This document shows positions 20,369-28,803 of a stretch of 64,000 nucleotides of DNA, in pieces. The position numbers and the translations under genes are program-made. The stretch lies in NCBI RefSeq assembly GCF_002968285.2, contig NZ_CP134400.1:868001-932000 (forward strand). The letters run 5' to 3'. The stretch comes from Mycobacterium sp. ITM-2016-00318 (GTDB taxonomy: Bacteria > Actinomycetota > Actinomycetes > Mycobacteriales > Mycobacteriaceae). The notes under the pieces were generated by a model, which had not been told where the DNA came from, searched no databases, and saw only the letters and a program-made list of their open reading frames with translations. Position 1 is the stretch's first letter; every line of letters begins with the position of its first letter.

Positions 20369-22857
20369 ACACCCGCTACGGCCAGCTGGCTTACACGTCG
20401 TTCGACGCGCCCGGCTCCGCAGGCGGCTGGCAGATCAAGCAGGTCGCCGGCGCGTTGAGCGCCGCAGAAACGCAAACCCTGCTTGCCGGGATGCGTACCG
20501 CGTTCGATGCCGTCGAACCGCTGCCCGCCTACCCGACACCCGAACAGCACGAGCGGGGTCCGCGGCGGCTGGCCTATCGACGCATCGACGCCCGCACGGC
20601 CGCCTACTGGCATACGGTTCCGGCCGGATCGGACAGCACCGGCCGGCCCGGCAACGTGTTCGCCCACGCGGTGCTGGACCGCACTGCGGAGGCCGAGCCA
20701 GAGCACCGGCCGATTCTGTGGTGGCGGTCACCGCGATGGGTGTGTCCGTACGGGGCGGCCGCGGTGGCGCGCGCCGTCTTGCCCGACGAGGTGCCCGGCC
20801 CGGCGGCGGCGGTGACCAAGGACAGTGTGCTGAGCTTCGTACTGGACACCAGCACATGGCGGCTGGCCACATTGTTCGGCCTGCTGGACGCGGTCGCCGC
20901 CGCGCTCGACGGCGGCCCGCCGGTGGTGCTGGGGGTCGAGTCCACCGACGCCGCCGCTCAGTGGATCGGCCTGGTGAGTTTCCTGATGTCGCCCGGCACA
21001 GCCGCGCGCCTGAACTTCTCCACCTTCGATCGCGCCGACCAGTTGGCCGCGGCGCTGCAGGGCAAGCAGCACCTGACCGCGGTGCCGGTCGTCGACGTGA
21101 CCGCGGTTCCGGCCGGGGTTGTGGTGATCGATGAGACCGCGACCTTGTCGTTGGGCGAGCTCGGAGGAGAACCACATCGCACCTCGGCCGGGCAGCCCAT
21201 TGCGGTGACGCCGTGGTCGGCGATGGCGCAGGTGGTGCTGCTCGAGCCGGGCTCGGCGCGCGCCGTGCTCGACGACATCGACCGCTACGCCACGCAGGTG
21301 GAGGACACCGCGCTGCCACCCGCCTGGCCGATGGCGATGGCGGTGGCGAGCGCCGGGAATTACGCCGACGCCCACACCGAAGCCCGCAGCGTCATCGCGG
21401 CGCATACCCCTCGCGGGGTGGATCCCGGCTCGGCGGTCGGTGCCACCATTTCAGGAGTCATGACACAGTTGGTCGGCACGAGGACCGCCGATGCCTGGGA
21501 GGCGGTGCAGCACGCACCTGCCGGTCTGGCGGCAGAGCATGCCGACGTGACGTACGCGTGCCGCGCCATCACAGATGCCACCTGGTTGAGTCAGTTGGGC
21601 CCGATCCCCCTGGGCCCGAGGCAATTTGATCGCAGCTCACTGCCGGCCCAGCTGTCCGACGCGATCGGGCCGGCGCTGGAGCAGGCGCGTGGCGTCGGCC
21701 CCGAGCAGGTGCTGCGGCTGGTCGATTTCTTGATGCGCGCCGGTGTGGACGACGAACGGCTGTCGGCGGCGCTGATCCGTGACGTGGTGCCAGCCCTGAC
21801 CGACCCGCATTCCGGTCCACGGCTGGTCCATCGGCTCGGGCAGCGCATCGGCACGCAGGCTCGGCTGGCGCTGGCCGCCGAATCGCTGAAGGGCACCCCC
21901 GGGTGCACTCAGCTGGACGAAGACGTGCTCGGTTGGCTCGCCGAGAACATCGCCGCGCCTGCTCCATCGGAGCTGGCGCATGCCTGCCCGTGGGATGCAG
22001 CGTGGACTCGTGCGGCGCTGCGCGGCGCGCGCGCCCAACACGCGGGGGTCGCCGACACCGCCGACCGCTGGCTCTTGCTGTGGTGGCTGCGGATCTGTGG
22101 ATCACCGCGCTTTGAACAGATGGCCGCCGCAGAAGCGTGGGAACCGGCAGCGCTGCTGGCGGCCGCCGGTGGCGCCCCGCCCGGCCTGTCCGCGCTGCCG
22201 ACCCTGGTGGGCGCACCGGACTCGGAGGCACTGACGGAGTTGGCCTCTGCAGTGACGGAGGCCAACGCGGACGAAACCGCTGTGGCGTGCGCGGCGGTGC
22301 GGCTGCTTGAACCGCGGATGTGGGTGGAGGAAGGCCGAATTGAGACGTATTTGGCCACCTGCAGCGCACACTGGGACGCCGCGCTTTCGGTCGCGCACGA
22401 CCGGTTGCATCCGGACTTCACGGTACGCCTGTTGACGTTGGCGGTGCTGGCGGCCATCACGGGTCTGCCGTACCCGACGGGATGTGCGGCGCTGGCCGCG
22501 GACCCGGCGCTCGGCGCGCAGGCGGTCGGGCACGTGGTGGCGTTGACCGAGCATCACGTCGTCTTCGCACCGGCGGTGCTGGCCGCCGCTCTCGTGCGTT
22601 CCGCGCCCGACGAGAAGTCAGCGACGTCGGCCGGCGGCGTCGACGCTCTGTTGGGGCGAGCCGCCCGACAGCTCGCCGCCACAAAGGTCTTCACCGACCC
22701 GGAGATCGACGACACTGCAGTATTGATGGCGAAGATGTCGGGCGCTGAACCGGACAGCTCATCACTGCGCCGAAACCGAAAGCTGGTGGCCAAGCTGCTG
22801 GCGCACCGCACGCAGGCGCAGCCGTCACTGGCGGCCCGGACGACAGAGCGTCGCTGA
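20365..22857 (+). CDS. GTPase-associated protein 1 (GAP1)-like protein
   Basis: 830 residues. The ATG at 20365 overlaps the previous stop by four bases. The N-terminus (NTRYGQLAYTSFD, then WQIKQV, RLAYRRIDARTAAYWHT and GRPGNVFAHAVLD) has the character of the N-terminal domain of GTPase-associated protein 1, known from actinobacterial operons with TRAFAC GTPases. A middle region with PRWVCPYGA and a long helical C-terminal half follow. In published comparative work on NTPase-centred conflict systems, GAP1 is a constant partner of the GTPase type found two genes downstream. Its biochemical role is not known. Confidence 0.7.
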   Translation: MNTRYGQLAYTSFDAPGSAGGWQIKQVAGALSAAETQTLLAGMRTAFDAVEPLPAYPTPEQHERGPRRLAYRRIDARTAAYWHTVPAGSDSTGRPGNVFAHAVLDRTAEAEPEHRPILWWRSPRWVCPYGAAAVARAVLPDEVPGPAAAVTKDSVLSFVLDTSTWRLATLFGLLDAVAAALDGGPPVVLGVESTDAAAQWIGLVSFLMSPGTAARLNFSTFDRADQLAAALQGKQHLTAVPVVDVTAVPAGVVVIDETATLSLGELGGEPHRTSAGQPIAVTPWSAMAQVVLLEPGSARAVLDDIDRYATQVEDTALPPAWPMAMAVASAGNYADAHTEARSVIAAHTPRGVDPGSAVGATISGVMTQLVGTRTADAWEAVQHAPAGLAAEHADVTYACRAITDATWLSQLGPIPLGPRQFDRSSLPAQLSDAIGPALEQARGVGPEQVLRLVDFLMRAGVDDERLSAALIRDVVPALTDPHSGPRLVHRLGQRIGTQARLALAAESLKGTPGCTQLDEDVLGWLAENIAAPAPSELAHACPWDAAWTRAALRGARAQHAGVADTADRWLLLWWLRICGSPRFEQMAAAEAWEPAALLAAAGGAPPGLSALPTLVGAPDSEALTELASAVTEANADETAVACAAVRLLEPRMWVEEGRIETYLATCSAHWDAALSVAHDRLHPDFTVRLLTLAVLAAITGLPYPTGCAALAADPALGAQAVGHVVALTEHHVVFAPAVLAAALVRSAPDEKSATSAGGVDALLGRAARQLAATKVFTDPEIDDTAVLMAKMSGAEPDSSSLRRNRKLVAKLLAHRTQAQPSLAARTTERR

Positions 22858-23798
22858 TGCCCATCTACGTTGTGGGCGAGCGCAATCAGCGTGTGAGCAT
22901 TCCGAATGAGGCGCTGGCGGTGTCGATCACCGGTTCGGTTGCCGAAGCCGAATTGGATGTACGCGGCAGTGCACAGCAGCTTGTGGTGCGCCCGACCGCG
23001 CATCGCGCGGTGTTGCCGCAGATCGCCGGCGAGGTGACTGTCGGTGTGCGACCGGTCGGCACAGCGAGATTCGGCCCCGGAACCGTCGTTCATCTCGAGA
23101 TCGCGCATGACGACCCCATCGAGGTCGATCCGGTACAGGTGCTCTTCGACCCGGTCGACGTCAGCGGCGAGTCGGGCGTGGTGTTCGCCGCGTTGCGGCC
23201 GCAGGGATCTCACGTCGAGGTGGGCGTCATCGCGGTGGCCGATGTGCCGCTGAGCCCGTTGGGGTCGGCGGCGCGCAGTTCCGCGCGACAGCTCATCGGT
23301 CGCACGCCGTCGCGGTCCGACGAGTCGGTTGTGGTGGCCCTGGACGTGTCGGCGTCGATGCGGCCGTGGTTCGCCGACGGCAGCGCCGCCGCGGTCACCG
23401 ACATCGTCGTCGGCGTCGCCGCGGCGGCAGGTATTCGCAATGTGTCGTCGGTGTTCGTCGGGGCGGAGGTCACGCCGATGGTTGCCGGCGGGTCCGATGC
23501 GCGCGGCCCCGACGGCGTGGGCCTGGCCGACGCGGTGCGGAAGGCGCGGCCGCGGTGGTGTGCCGGTGCGCGCTGGTCGCTGCTGACGCCTGGCCGCACC
23601 ATCGCCTGCGCCGACTTTCCGAGTGCGGCTGTCCAGCAACGCTTTCCGGTAATCATCTTGTCCAATGACCGCCGGTTCGACGCTGCCGGGGCGCGGCTGC
23701 CTGCACCGCAGCAGGGCCACGACGCGTCGGCCGAATTGCTGGTGCACCCGCAGGTGCTGGACCGCATCACCGCCTTTCTCGTGGGGGCGCTGACGTGA
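22857..23798 (+). CDS. vWA-like protein of the GTPase operon
   Basis: 313 residues, ATG overlapping the GAP1 stop (TGATG). The first ~150 residues are beta-rich with no clear family. The second half is vWA-like, with VVVALDVSASM providing the DxSxS metal motif. It ends with a short helical region. No signal peptide or membrane helix is seen, so this second vWA protein is cytoplasmic, unlike the secreted one at 9448. Pairing one vWA outside and one inside the cell with a GTPase is notable. Confidence 0.7.
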   Translation: MPIYVVGERNQRVSIPNEALAVSITGSVAEAELDVRGSAQQLVVRPTAHRAVLPQIAGEVTVGVRPVGTARFGPGTVVHLEIAHDDPIEVDPVQVLFDPVDVSGESGVVFAALRPQGSHVEVGVIAVADVPLSPLGSAARSSARQLIGRTPSRSDESVVVALDVSASMRPWFADGSAAAVTDIVVGVAAAAGIRNVSSVFVGAEVTPMVAGGSDARGPDGVGLADAVRKARPRWCAGARWSLLTPGRTIACADFPSAAVQQRFPVIILSNDRRFDAAGARLPAPQQGHDASAELLVHPQVLDRITAFLVGALT

Positions 23799-24952
23799 CG
23801 AAGTGCCCGCGCTGCTTTTCGGTGCTGAACTCCGAGCAGCACTTGTGGATGGTGCCCCCACGAGCCGGGACCGCCCGCTATTTCGACGAGGTCGGATCGG
23901 CGTTCAATGGCGCACCCGTCGAGAGCGGGCCGTTCTACAAGTGGGATCGGCCTGCGGGCTACCGCGGGCCGCCACCGCCGGCGGCCGACGCCAGCCGGGC
24001 GCTGCAAGGCCCGGTGGTGGAGGTGTGCCCGGTGTGTCACTACCCGTTGCCGGAGGGATGGCACGACGGTCATGCGGTGTGCATCGCCATGGCAGGCGCT
24101 CGCGCCACCGGCAAGAGCCTCTACATCGCCGTGCTGGTGAAACAACTCCAGCTGCTGTGCGAAAACCTTGGATTCTCAATGGAACCCGCGACCCGAGCCA
24201 CCGCCACGGCGTATTCCACGCACTATGAGACGCCGCTGTTCGTGCAGCGCGGACTCATCCCGCCCACGCCGACCGTGCACACGCAGGCGTCGCTGCAGCG
24301 GGAGCCCCTGATTTTCAGCATCGGCATCTGGCATGACGTCCGGCGCTACCTGGTGCTGCGTGACGTGGCCGGCGAGGACCTGGAGACCGGGGACCTGAGC
24401 GCGCCGCCGTTTCGGTTCTTCGTCAACGCCGACGCCGTTTTCTTCATGTTCGATCCGCTGCGGGTCAAGTCGATTCGGGACCAGCTGCAAGATCTGCTGC
24501 CCGCCCAGACGGTCAGCGGGGGCGAGCCGCGCAGTGTGCTGAACAACGTGCTGCTGGCGATCGGGCACGGCCAGCCGAGGCTGGCGGTGATCCTGTCGAA
24601 ATTCGATGCGCTGCGGATACTGCGCGATGTGCAGGGATCGGAGTGGAGCCTGATCATGTCCAACGCCGGAGCGGCGTACCTTCGCGACACGTCCGATTGG
24701 CCGTATTACGACGAGGCCGGCGGCCAGCTGCTCCACGAAGAAGTGCGCAGCCTGCTGACGCGGTTGAATGCGGGGACGATGGTGGCAGCCGTCGAAAACC
24801 CGTCCACCGGAAAGCGGTTGACGAACCGGTACTTCGTGGTGTCCTCACTCGGGCAGCCGCCCAGCGGCAGCCGCCTGCACCCGCGCGGTATCGCCCCGTT
24901 CCGCTGCGCGGACCCCGTGCGTTGGATCACGTCAGGGTTCGGGGTGTTGTGA
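23795..24952 (+). CDS. Zinc-ribbon TRAFAC-type GTPase (double-GTPase family-like)
   Basis: 385 residues, GTG overlapping the previous stop by four bases. Two CPxC knuckles (CPRC at the N-terminus, CPVC near residue 73) form a zinc ribbon interrupted by a loop. The P-loop GARATGKS (residues 101-108) is followed by a conserved threonine-rich switch region and LRDVAGED with Asp190 at the expected switch/Walker B place; VFFMFDPL supports a GTPase core. The canonical NKxD is not obvious; VILSKFDAL occupies its position. Similar actinobacterial proteins are annotated as TRAFAC clade GTPases and co-occur with GAP1. It is the last gene of the close-packed run. Confidence 0.75.
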   Translation: MTKCPRCFSVLNSEQHLWMVPPRAGTARYFDEVGSAFNGAPVESGPFYKWDRPAGYRGPPPPAADASRALQGPVVEVCPVCHYPLPEGWHDGHAVCIAMAGARATGKSLYIAVLVKQLQLLCENLGFSMEPATRATATAYSTHYETPLFVQRGLIPPTPTVHTQASLQREPLIFSIGIWHDVRRYLVLRDVAGEDLETGDLSAPPFRFFVNADAVFFMFDPLRVKSIRDQLQDLLPAQTVSGGEPRSVLNNVLLAIGHGQPRLAVILSKFDALRILRDVQGSEWSLIMSNAGAAYLRDTSDWPYYDEAGGQLLHEEVRSLLTRLNAGTMVAAVENPSTGKRLTNRYFVVSSLGQPPSGSRLHPRGIAPFRCADPVRWITSGFGVL

Positions 24953-24987
24953 GCTGTGTCGGCGCGAGGGAGTCGAGGAGGTCGGGA

Positions 24988-25329
24988 ATGACGCATGGCG
25001 GCTACCGCGGGGAACCGACCGCGTCGTCGAGGGCAGATCCGTTCGGTGCTGATCCGTTTGATCCCTTCACCGGCGGTGCCACCGGCGCCCCGGAAACGCC
25101 GGCACCACAGCAGCAGGAAACCCATACGCTCGCCACGTTATCGGTGGTGTTTGCGTTCGTGTTCGCTCCCGCTGGGGTGGTCCTCGGCCATCTCGCGTTG
25201 TCGCAGATTCACCAGACCGGACAACGCGGGCGGGACCGGGCGTTGGTCGGGGTCACGTTGTCGTATGTGTTCATCACGGTGGCGGTGGTGGCACTGATCG
25301 TGTCGGCCGCCGGCGTCCCCGTCCGGTAA
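24988..25329 (+). CDS. Short DUF4190 membrane protein (paralogue 3)
   Basis: 113 residues. The start is the ATG at 24988 after GGTCGGGA, where the protein begins MTHGGY exactly like the paralogue at 7332; longer in-frame starts overlap the GTPase gene. The Asp/Pro/Phe repeat DPFGADPFDPF is followed by the DUF4190 core (ATLSVVFAFVFAPAGVVLG, HLALSQIHQTGQRGRDRALVG) and a second membrane helix. The protein ends just after that helix, so it lacks the outer domain of its paralogues: anchor only. Confidence 0.7.
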   Translation: MTHGGYRGEPTASSRADPFGADPFDPFTGGATGAPETPAPQQQETHTLATLSVVFAFVFAPAGVVLGHLALSQIHQTGQRGRDRALVGVTLSYVFITVAVVALIVSAAGVPVR

Positions 25330-25380
25330 CCGGCGGCCGCCCGGCCCGGACCGCTAATGTCGAGGTGAGGTGCGCTGCAG

Positions 25381-26349
25381 ATGAACGACGGCAGGTATGG
25401 TGGCTCGGTTGGCCGCGACGACGATGAGTTGTTCGGCGCCGATCCCTATCCGGAGCCTCCAGTAATATCGGCCCCGCCACCGCCGCCTCGTCAGGAGACG
25501 AACACGTTCGCCACCCTGTCGGTGGTGTTCGCGTTCGTATTCGCACCCGTGGGCGCGGTGCTGGGTCATCTCGGGCTGTCACAGATCCGGCGCACCGGGC
25601 AACGCGGCCACGACCGCGCGCTGATCGGGCTGACGCTGTCGTATGCGTTCATCGTCATCGCGATCGTCACGGTGGTCGCCTGGGCCGTGGTGCGCACAGG
25701 ACCGGGGCCCCCCTCGACGGTCGCGTCGCCCCCTGCTCGTGCGACGAGTCCCGCCACACCGGACGAGCGCCTCGTCAAGGCCGCCCAGTTGCCGCAGCTG
25801 TTGCTGAGCATCGACGAGGTCAAGCAGGCGGTCAACGCGCCCGCTCTTGCCGAGGTCGAGGAGGGGTCAGGTCTGAGCGGTGACAAGGGCATCAATGTCA
25901 CGCCGCGCGAGTGCCTGAGCGCGTTGTTCGGTGGGGGCGCATCGGCATATGAGCGCAGCTCCTCTCGCGCCGCCTTCACGCGGGCGCTGTCCGGTGACGG
26001 TCAAAGCGGCATGATCCTGCTGAACGAGGCCGCATCGACGTTTGAAAGTACCGCCGCGGCAACCAATCTCGTGTCACGTACGGTTGGCGAGTGGCGCAGC
26101 TGCGCGGGCAAGTCGGTGACGCTGATCGTCGACGGCAACCCGCTCGTCCTCGACGTTGGGGAACCGACGCAAAACGGCACGGTCATGATGTTGCGAAACA
26201 CACTGCGCGGGAGCAAATCCGGTTTCAGTACTGACCGGGTCATCACATCCGAAGCCAATGTGGCCATCGACCTGGACGCGCAGGGCTTCGACCTCGGTGA
26301 CAGCCTGCAGACGATAGCGAACCGCATCGTGGACAGGGTGCCCAGCTGA
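25381..26349 (+). CDS. DUF4190 membrane protein fused to PknH-type extracellular sensor domain (paralogue 4)
   Basis: 322 residues. The DUF4190 core (FATLSVVFAFVFAPVGAVLG, HLGLSQIRRTGQRGHDRALIG and a second helix) is followed by a ~200-residue outer domain. That domain starts LPQLLLSIDEVKQAV and includes PRECLSALFG, then WRSCAG and ends QTIANRIVDRVPS. This pattern fits the extracellular domain of mycobacterial kinase PknH and related lipoproteins, with two conserved Cys expected to pair. PknH-type domains are thought to sense or bind an external ligand. It closes the block of four DUF4190 genes around the GTPase operon. Confidence 0.72.
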   Translation: MNDGRYGGSVGRDDDELFGADPYPEPPVISAPPPPPRQETNTFATLSVVFAFVFAPVGAVLGHLGLSQIRRTGQRGHDRALIGLTLSYAFIVIAIVTVVAWAVVRTGPGPPSTVASPPARATSPATPDERLVKAAQLPQLLLSIDEVKQAVNAPALAEVEEGSGLSGDKGINVTPRECLSALFGGGASAYERSSSRAAFTRALSGDGQSGMILLNEAASTFESTAAATNLVSRTVGEWRSCAGKSVTLIVDGNPLVLDVGEPTQNGTVMMLRNTLRGSKSGFSTDRVITSEANVAIDLDAQGFDLGDSLQTIANRIVDRVPS

Positions 26350-26367
26350 GCCTCGGTGGGTGGACGC

Positions 26368-26679
26368 TTACCGGGCCCACGGCGGCGGCGTGGTCACCAC
26401 GTGCACGCGACGCCGGTTACTCAGGGCGACGATCAGCCATATCCATCCCCAGCCACCGCAGGCCCAGAAGGTCAGCAGCGTTAACACGGCGTGCAGTGCG
26501 TGGTTGGGTCCGGTGATCACCACGCTGGTCTGCACGGGCAACGGCTGCGGTGCGAGCGGGGCCACCGGCTGTGGCGGGGCGGCGCGATGGTGGGCCGTCC
26601 ACACGCGGCCGTCGAAGTAACGCTGTCCAGGTCCACCGCTCCGGTTGGGATACCAACCGGCAGGCGGCAGCGAACTCAT
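26368..26679 (-). CDS. DUF2510 domain membrane protein
   Basis: 103 residues, read leftward and converging on the sensor gene. The start is the ATG at 26679 with GAGG seven bases upstream, giving MSSLPPAGWYPNRSG. The N-terminus is a DUF2510 motif (PPAGWYP…RYFDGRVWTAHH), a short domain that usually sits before membrane segments in actinobacteria. One hydrophobic stretch rich in Trp (VLTLLTFWACGGWGWIWLIVAL) follows, then a basic tail. Function unknown. Confidence 0.75.
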   Translation of the reverse strand: MSSLPPAGWYPNRSGGPGQRYFDGRVWTAHHRAAPPQPVAPLAPQPLPVQTSVVITGPNHALHAVLTLLTFWACGGWGWIWLIVALSNRRRVHVVTTPPPWAR

Positions 26680-27007
26680 CTGCGCACCTCCTATCACCGC
26701 ACATTGCGCTCAAGCCAACTGAGTCGACCACTACAACGCTAATGGGTATCGAACAGCGAGCCTCGCGTGGTAGGGCCCCTTTGCGGGTGACGCTGTCTAC
26801 CGAGCCGCCGGTCGGTGAGCGTCGTTAAAACGCCACGACCAACGCGGCTCACCTCATGGAAAACAGCTCTTGCATCACGGCGCTTACGTCGGCCGGGTTG
26901 GCATACCCACCATGACGATCTCGACCGAACGCCCCGCCACACCGTCGATGAACGACCACCGATTGGGTAGGAAGCGTCCAAATCTATGAGCAGCAATACG
27001 CCAGCCC
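26680..27007. other. Intergenic region between two small minus-strand genes
   Basis: About 330 bases. A minus-strand frame (26739-26996) is open, but its composition is Arg-rich with no domain and no ribosome site, so I do not call it. The region may hold the promoter of the DUF2510 gene. No repeat or hairpin stood out. Confidence 0.3.
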
Positions 27008-27238
27008 TTAGGCAGCGTCCAGCGAGCGGACCTCAACGTCTTTGATTCCCCGGCGCAGGTGATCAGCCAGATGCCACTCCTCGCCGCTGTGGGCATCGTG
27101 TAAAGCCCTGTCGACCGCCAGCTTGGCGTCGGCAAGGTGTCCCCGCCGTTCCTCGCCAACGGTGGCGATGGCATCCAGCACCGCGACCACGGCCTCCTGA
27201 CAGGCACCAGCGAAGCCGCTGAGATTGCTGACCGACAT
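27008..27238 (-). CDS. Small hypothetical protein
   Basis: 76 residues. The ATG at 27238 follows a strong ribosome site (GAAGGGGG) and gives MSVSNLSGFAGACQEAV; an upstream in-frame start (27271) is less likely. The product is helical and charged, with AVDRALHDAHSGEEWHLADH; there is no membrane segment. I recognise no family. It is isolated, with non-coding sequence on both sides. Confidence 0.45.
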   Translation of the reverse strand: MSVSNLSGFAGACQEAVVAVLDAIATVGEERRGHLADAKLAVDRALHDAHSGEEWHLADHLRRGIKDVEVRSLDAA

Positions 27239-27432
27239 GCTGACCCCCTTCGTAGTGGGTGCGGACACCAAGTTGCGCGGCGTGAAGTCAGGAGCTTAGT
27301 CCCGGCTCCAACTTCTGTAACACTGTCTCAGGCAACGTCATTCCCCAAATGACGGGGTCGTAAACAAGACCTTGCATATGTCAGTCGCCGTTGCCGAGGG
27401 CATACCTAACCTCGCCGCACCAGGAGAACAGC

Positions 27433-28438
27433 ATGACCGATGCAACCCTTCCGACCGAGCCGTTGCGGGCCGACACCGCGAGCTGCTGCCCCATTTGCAA
27501 GGTCTGGACACAATCGCCGATGAGGTCGACCGCTGGGATGCCGACGGTACTAGGCATCGATCTCGACGAGCGCGCCGACGCGATCGCCGAACCCTTGAGG
27601 ACGTCCCTTGGCTATGTCACGGCCCGCATCACCAGTTTCGTCAAACCACCCCGCTGGCTGCCCACTCCCGCCCGCCGGCGAGCCCCGCGCCGCGGCCGCT
27701 ACCTTGCGCCGACTGGCCGCAGAGGTCCTGCAGGGCTGCCGCGACGACCCCACCCACGACGCCCCGCTGGTACGGGCGATGATCGCCGCGACCGACCCGG
27801 CCACCGGCCGCCCACTGACCGACGACGAGATCCGCAACGAACTCATTGTGTTCATGTCGGCCGGCCATGACACCACCGCCACGACCCTGACCTACGCGCT
27901 GTGGGCGCTCGGCTGCCACCCCGAGATGCAGAGCAAGGTTCGCGCCGAAACCGATGCCATCGGTGACCGGGAGCTGACCCCCGACGACGTTCCCCGACTG
28001 CGGTACACAGTCCAGGTGCTGCACGAGGCGCTGCGCCTGTGCCCGCCAGCGCCCTCGATTCCCCGACTGATCACCCGCGACATCGAAGTCGACGGACATC
28101 TGGTGAAGGCAGGCACGTTGTGCACGGTGGGGGTTTACGCGATGCACCGCGACCCCGATCTGTGGGAAGACCCGCTGCGGTTTGACCCTGACCGGTTCAG
28201 CCCGGAGAAGGTCGCGGGCCGCGACCGCTGGCCGTACATCCCCTTCAGCGCGGGCCCCCGTAGCTGCATCGGCGATCACTTCGCCATGCTCGAGGCCACC
28301 CTTGCGCTGGCCACCATCATCCGGCGCACCGAAATCCGTTCTATCAAAGACGATTTCCCGGTCGCGCTGCCATTTACGATGGTCGCCGCCGAGCCTGTCC
28401 TCGCGCAGGTGAAACGCGCGCAACATAGGCCGACGTAA
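27433..28438 (+). pseudogene. Cytochrome P450 pseudogene
   Basis: The C-terminal two-thirds is a normal P450 in one frame: I-helix SAGHDTT, K-helix EALR in the ExxR position, and the heme loop FSAGPRSCIG with the Cys ligand. The 5' end is intact (AGGAG before ATG 27433), but the N-terminal half is wrecked. Short fragments in different frames (GRHRELLPHLQGLDTIADEV; then LGIDLDERADAIAEPL; then WLPTPARRRA) are joined with ~100 or more residues missing, and a further shift lies near 27670-27710. A protein starting at 27608 would lack most of the substrate pocket, so a functional enzyme is unlikely. Confidence 0.75.
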
Positions 28439-28502
28439 AGGATTCCCTGGGAAGTAGCGCCGCAAAATCTCTGCAAGTAGCCGCTTAGGAGCGCCATAAA
28501 AT

Positions 28503-28802
28503 TTGCGGGTGGACGTTATTCGCGTCAGCAGCGACGGACTGCAAAGGCTGGCCGCACAACACGTGGCGGTATCGGCTGAAGTAGCGGGCACCACTTCGGG
28601 CCCGCCCATTGGACCGCCTGCGCAACACACGTCGGCAGCCGTAGCCGGCGGATATGAAGCGCTGCGGGCCGCCACAGGCGTGCTTGCCGCGCGCTTGGAG
28701 GCCACCGGCTCGAAGCTCAGCTCGGCCGCGGACCACTATGCCGCTCGAGAAGGCAGCTCTGCACTGCGTCTCAGCGCCGTGGCTTCCTCGGTCGAGACCT
28801 GA
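28503..28802 (+). CDS. EspC-like type VII secretion (ESX) substrate/partner
   Basis: 99 residues, all helical, beginning MRVDVIRVSSDGLQRLAAQ and containing a long Ala-rich second helix (GYEALRAATGVLAARLEATG) and YAARE near the end. This matches the short mycobacterial 'type VII secretion target' / EspC-like pattern (VDPDGLQRLA… followed by two helices). AGGAG ends 11 bases before TTG 28503; GTG 28509 is an alternative start. It lies one base upstream of the large candidate toxin gene, as expected for a secretion partner or chaperone. Confidence 0.65.
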   Translation: MRVDVIRVSSDGLQRLAAQHVAVSAEVAGTTSGPPIGPPAQHTSAAVAGGYEALRAATGVLAARLEATGSKLSSAADHYAAREGSSALRLSAVASSVET

Positions 28803-28803
28803 A

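Noticed and set aside
26739..26996. 85-codon minus-strand frame
   Set aside because: Arg-rich, no ribosome site, no domain.
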